Source of the DNA: an uncultured Parvibacter sp.
GTDB taxonomy: Bacteria; Actinomycetota; Coriobacteriia; Coriobacteriales; Eggerthellaceae
Length of the DNA: 11,527 nucleotides
Assembly: GCA_910587945.1 (NCBI GenBank)
Contig: CAJUNI010000070.1
Location: forward strand, 1-11,527
Reading direction: 5' to 3'
In this document: positions 10,332 to 11,527 of the stretch, piece after piece
How the letters are laid out: each line of letters opens with the position of its first letter
Position numbering within the stretch: position 1 is the stretch's first letter
Notes under the pieces: generated by a model
The model's input: the letters and a program-made list of their open reading frames with translations, nothing else
Databases searched by the model: none
What the model was told of the DNA's origin: nothing
Translations under genes and position numbers: made by a program

Positions 10332-11527
10332 TGCAAACCCAGCACCCCGCAACTACGGGACTTCGCCAAACCCAGCAATCAACAGCGCGTCCGCAACAGG
10401 CTCAACTATCAACGCCGAAACCCGCGCTCTCGACTCCGCAACCGCGTCCAACTCTACAACCGGCTTCAGCCCAGCACCCAAACTCCAGCGGCTCCCTTTT
10501 TGCCACTCTCGCGGTGCTCTACGGCGCCGGATTCCTGGCAGGCTTTAACGAAAACCTCATGAACATGACTCTGGTCGCTGTGATGGGGCAATTTGGTATT
10601 GATGCAGTGACAGCCCAGTGGCTCGTCACCGGCTACATGATTGCTGTCACGGTAGCCGTGGCTTGCACCGCCTATCTCTACGGACGCTTCACCTTGCGCC
10701 AACTCTTCTTTAGCGCATCAGCTTTAAGCATTGCAGGATCCCTGGGCGGCCTTTTGGCTCCTGGGTTTTTCCTGCTGCTGCTCTCGCGCATCGTTCAAGC
10801 GGCCGGCACGGGACTTCTCATCCCATTGATGATGAACGTGATTGTGGAGCGCCTACCCAAAGAGAAACTGGGCACCTACCTGGCCATTGGCAGCAGCATG
10901 ATTACGGTCGGTCCTGCCGTTGCCCCTGTGATCACCGGCTTTATGGTGACCGGATTTGGCTGGCGAAGCGTCTTCTTTATTCCCCTTGGGGTTGCCATCC
11001 TATTGCTGGTGACAGGCGTGCTCATTTTGCGCAACGGACGGGAGGGGCGCCGCTCTCCCTTTGATGGCTTCTCTGTCGTGCTCATTGCAGCAGGAGTCAC
11101 GCTCCTGTGCCTCGGACTGGCTGACGTAACCACCACCCCCTGGCTCGGCATGCTCCTGTTGGTTCTTTCCGTGGCCCTTCTTGGCTGGTTTGTGGTCCGG
11201 CAAAAGCGCTCGGCGCACCCGCTCATCTCCATGACACCCTTTTCCAACGGGCGGTTCCGTACCGCGGCCGCCCTGGTCATGGTCACCATGATGACTTACT
11301 TCTCATTGAGCGTGCTGGCACCTCTTTATTTCGAAGAAGGGGGCGGCGTGGACGCCTCGATGGCGGGACTTTTGATGCTGCCACCCGTTCTTGCCAATGC
11401 CCTCGCGGCGGTCGTAGCCGGCCGGGTTTTGGATCGCAAGGGTCAGTGGCCCCTACTCGCTGCTGGACTCGGAATCGCTGCCATCGGCTTAGGGATTGCT
11501 ATTGCGGGAGCTCAAACAGGACACCTG
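10331..11527 (+). CDS. MFS multidrug-type exporter, DHA2 family (3' end outside window)
   Basis: The first 399 residues of a major facilitator, still open at the window edge; DHA2 members have 14 helices and about 450-550 residues, so roughly two thirds is visible. The ATG at 10331 has AAGGAGG 5 nt upstream. Residues 1-55 are Gln/Pro/Thr/Ser-rich and would be cytoplasmic; this lead is unusual. Helices begin at about 57. Family signs include GFNENLMNMTLVAVM near the first helix, QWLVTGYMI, the loop YGRFTLRQLF, RIVQAAGTGLLIPL (motif B) and VGPAVAPVITG with WRSVFFIP (motif C, antiporter signature). It probably exports drugs or toxic metabolites using the proton gradient; substrate unknown. The acidic residue usual in helix 1 is E in FNEN rather than D. 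Confidence 0.88.
   Translation, partial: MQTQHPATTGLRQTQQSTARPQQAQLSTPKPALSTPQPRPTLQPASAQHPNSSGSLFATLAVLYGAGFLAGFNENLMNMTLVAVMGQFGIDAVTAQWLVTGYMIAVTVAVACTAYLYGRFTLRQLFFSASALSIAGSLGGLLAPGFFLLLLSRIVQAAGTGLLIPLMMNVIVERLPKEKLGTYLAIGSSMITVGPAVAPVITGFMVTGFGWRSVFFIPLGVAILLLVTGVLILRNGREGRRSPFDGFSVVLIAAGVTLLCLGLADVTTTPWLGMLLLVLSVALLGWFVVRQKRSAHPLISMTPFSNGRFRTAAALVMVTMMTYFSLSVLAPLYFEEGGGVDASMAGLLMLPPVLANALAAVVAGRVLDRKGQWPLLAAGLGIAAIGLGIAIAGAQTGHL

Noticed and set aside
10285..10548. 87-codon frame starting upstream of and overlapping the exporter
   Set aside because: After the exporter ATG it is just the shifted reading of the exporter's low-complexity lead. Its start codon is kept only as a possible leader element, not as a gene.

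Overview
The window looks like chromosomal DNA from an anaerobic actinobacterium, most likely Coriobacteriia/Eggerthellaceae. The basis is inference from style: a cytoplasmic molybdopterin oxidoreductase with a small Fe-S partner under a dedicated regulator, a LytTR/DUF3021 pair, a small Cys-rich secreted protein, moderately high GC, AGGAGG-type ribosome sites and some GTG/TTG starts. Species cannot be fixed from the sequence.

Layout. 1-237: no supported gene; it holds a spaced inverted repeat (59-110) and a terminator hairpin (160-193) for the gene to its right. 238-714 (-): secreted Cys-rich protein with a complete EF-hand loop. 874-1668 (-): unrecognised protein. 1669-2015: gene-free divergent control region. 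2016-4109 (+): tightly overlapping three-gene operon encoding a coiled-coil J-domain-like protein, a HIRAN-domain protein and a Sel1-repeat protein. 4171-4205: hairpin between converging transcripts. 4267-7106 (-): two-gene operon for a molybdopterin oxidoreductase catalytic subunit and a short 2[4Fe-4S] protein. 7107-7380: divergent promoters with palindromic operator-like DNA. 7381-8334 (+): regulator made of two MarR domains in one chain. 8467-9072 (-): beta-carbonic anhydrase. 9250-10137 (+): LytTR regulator followed by a DUF3021-type four-helix membrane protein. 10331 to the window end (+): DHA2-type MFS exporter, cut off at its 3' end.

How the genes work together. The double-MarR protein probably controls the divergent molybdoenzyme operon and itself. 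The enzyme has no Tat signal and no membrane anchor gene, so it is probably a soluble cytoplasmic redox enzyme comparable in layout to pyrogallol transhydroxylase and gut catechol dehydroxylases. Its substrate is unknown. The LytTR/DUF3021 pair looks like a self-contained regulator plus membrane-partner module, with two direct repeats 21 bp apart just upstream of its promoter. The exporter has a palindrome over its -10 box and a hairpin that would bury its ribosome site. The best candidate for an undescribed system is the J-like/HIRAN/Sel1 operon. The non-canonical Fe-S ligands of the molybdoenzyme, its shortened partner and the double-MarR regulator come next.
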